Positions 63,362 through 64,000 of a DNA stretch of 64,000 nt are shown in pieces. The position numbers and the translations under genes were made by a program. Below the pieces are notes generated by a model that worked only from the letters and a program-made list of their open reading frames with translations, made no database searches and was not told the origin of the DNA. Each line of letters begins with the position of its first letter. Within the stretch, counting starts at the first letter, position 1. The DNA is from Lutibacter sp. (GTDB lineage: Bacteria > Bacteroidota > Bacteroidia > Flavobacteriales > Flavobacteriaceae), in NCBI GenBank assembly GCA_027449025.1, contig DAIDMK010000005.1, positions 1 to 64,000 on the forward strand. Reading direction: 5' to 3'.

Positions 63362-64000
63362 ATGAAATTAAAATTGACCATCCTATTTTTATCAGCCCTT
63401 TTTGTAGGCTGTAAATCATCCCAACATAAAACTGCTTACGACGGAAAATCGGGCGCCACAAAAATTGTGAACACCATCCATTATCCGCAGGAAAAACATT
63501 TAAAAAATATAAAACAACTCACTTTTGGTGGTGACAATGCCGAAGCTTACTGGAGTTTCGACAATACCAAACTTACTTTTCAGGCAAACACGAAAGCCTG
63601 GGGATTGGGGTGTGACCAAATATTTACCATGAATATTAACGACGATTTGAGCAAAGGGCAAATTCCGCAAATGATAAGCACAGGAGAAGGAAGAACCACT
63701 TGCAGTTATTTTTTGCCGGGAGATTCCACCATCATATATTCCTCCACCCATATGGCTGATAAAGCGTGTCCGCCCGTTCCAAACAAAGAAGATTATGGTA
63801 ATAAATATATCTGGCCTGTTTATGAAGGTTTCGATATTTTTGTGGCCGACACCAAAGGCAATCAGCTAAAACAGCTCACATTTGAACCAGGTTATGATGC
63901 CGAACCAACCGTTTCGCCAAAAGGTGATAAAATTGTGTTCACCTCAACAAGAACAGGTGATTTAGAATTGTTTACGATGAATATCGACGGATCCGACGTA
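63362..64000 (+). CDS. PD40/TolB-like beta-propeller lipoprotein (3' part outside the window)
   Basis: The first ~213 residues show a lipobox (LFVGCKSS, Cys17) and WD40-like PD40 repeats (IKQLTFGGDNAEAYWSFDNT; LKQLTFEPGYDAEPTVSPKG, then DKIVFTSTRTGDLELF). The frame runs off the right edge. TolB-like propellers bind proteins or peptidoglycan in the envelope, and many in Bacteroidota belong to larger peptidase or OmpA fusions. That cannot be judged here. Confidence 0.88.
   Translation, partial: MKLKLTILFLSALFVGCKSSQHKTAYDGKSGATKIVNTIHYPQEKHLKNIKQLTFGGDNAEAYWSFDNTKLTFQANTKAWGLGCDQIFTMNINDDLSKGQIPQMISTGEGRTTCSYFLPGDSTIIYSSTHMADKACPPVPNKEDYGNKYIWPVYEGFDIFVADTKGNQLKQLTFEPGYDAEPTVSPKGDKIVFTSTRTGDLELFTMNIDGSDV

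Noticed and set aside
63500-63751. An 83-codon minus-strand frame at the right end
   Set aside because: It lies wholly opposite the PD40 lipoprotein gene, which has a lipobox and propeller repeats.

Overview
The window comes from an AT-rich flavobacterium (Bacteroidota, Flavobacteriaceae-like). The evidence is a PorP/SprF-type IX secretion protein, the CBS-nadK-DUF6089-uppS-bamA-ompH-ompH-murI block typical of the group, HYC_CC_PP and DUF3347 metal proteins, TTG-N19-TAnnTTTG promoters and few Shine-Dalgarno sequences. Most of it is ordinary chromosome. No phage, CRISPR array or intact transposase is visible.

Layout. 1-7.0 kb: truncated NtrY-like histidine kinase, SemiSWEET sugar transporter, leuS, EamA exporter, PanE-like reductase. 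7.1-8.6 kb: DtxR-family regulator plus ZIP transporter behind a palindromic operator. 8.9-15.1 kb: YceI protein, two DUF3857/transglutaminase-like proteins (one with an intact triad, one degenerate), dtd, rsgA. 15.1-20.3 kb: an accessory island of small membrane and secreted proteins, all on the minus strand. Its genes end in copies of a ~117-bp repeat, an integron-cassette-like layout, and it stops at a 3' tRNA-Met fragment resembling an attachment site. 20.7-27.4 kb: glutathione peroxidase, tRNA-Lys, a frameshifted secreted protein and two L,D-transpeptidases. 28.0-33.2 kb: leuCDAB. 33.5-46.8 kb: a copper/heavy-metal efflux island (CusA, TolC, CusB, metal-binding proteins, CopA ATPase, DUF3347 and haem-binding proteins) bracketed by two HYC_CC_PP proteins. 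47-60.4 kb: PorP/SprF, gamma-carbonic anhydrase, the murI-to-nadK envelope block, pdxJ, hydrolase, holin-like protein, trigger factor. 60.4-64 kb: IS remnant, dusB, an AAA/DUF4143 ATPase and a truncated PD40 lipoprotein.

The strongest unexplained signals are repeats. (1) Two identical ~117-bp repeats, plus two diverged copies, sit at gene 3' ends in the 15-20 kb island. (2) An 88-89-bp unit encoding a 25-27-residue micro-ORF lies exactly between an upstream stop and a downstream ATG, once in front of cusB and twice in tandem in front of nadK. (3) Dispersed repeats sit inside leuS in frame, form the PanE C-terminus, and recur in one orientation at the 3' ends of panE, rsgA and leuC. Functions are assigned from recognised motifs and family knowledge; no database search was run.
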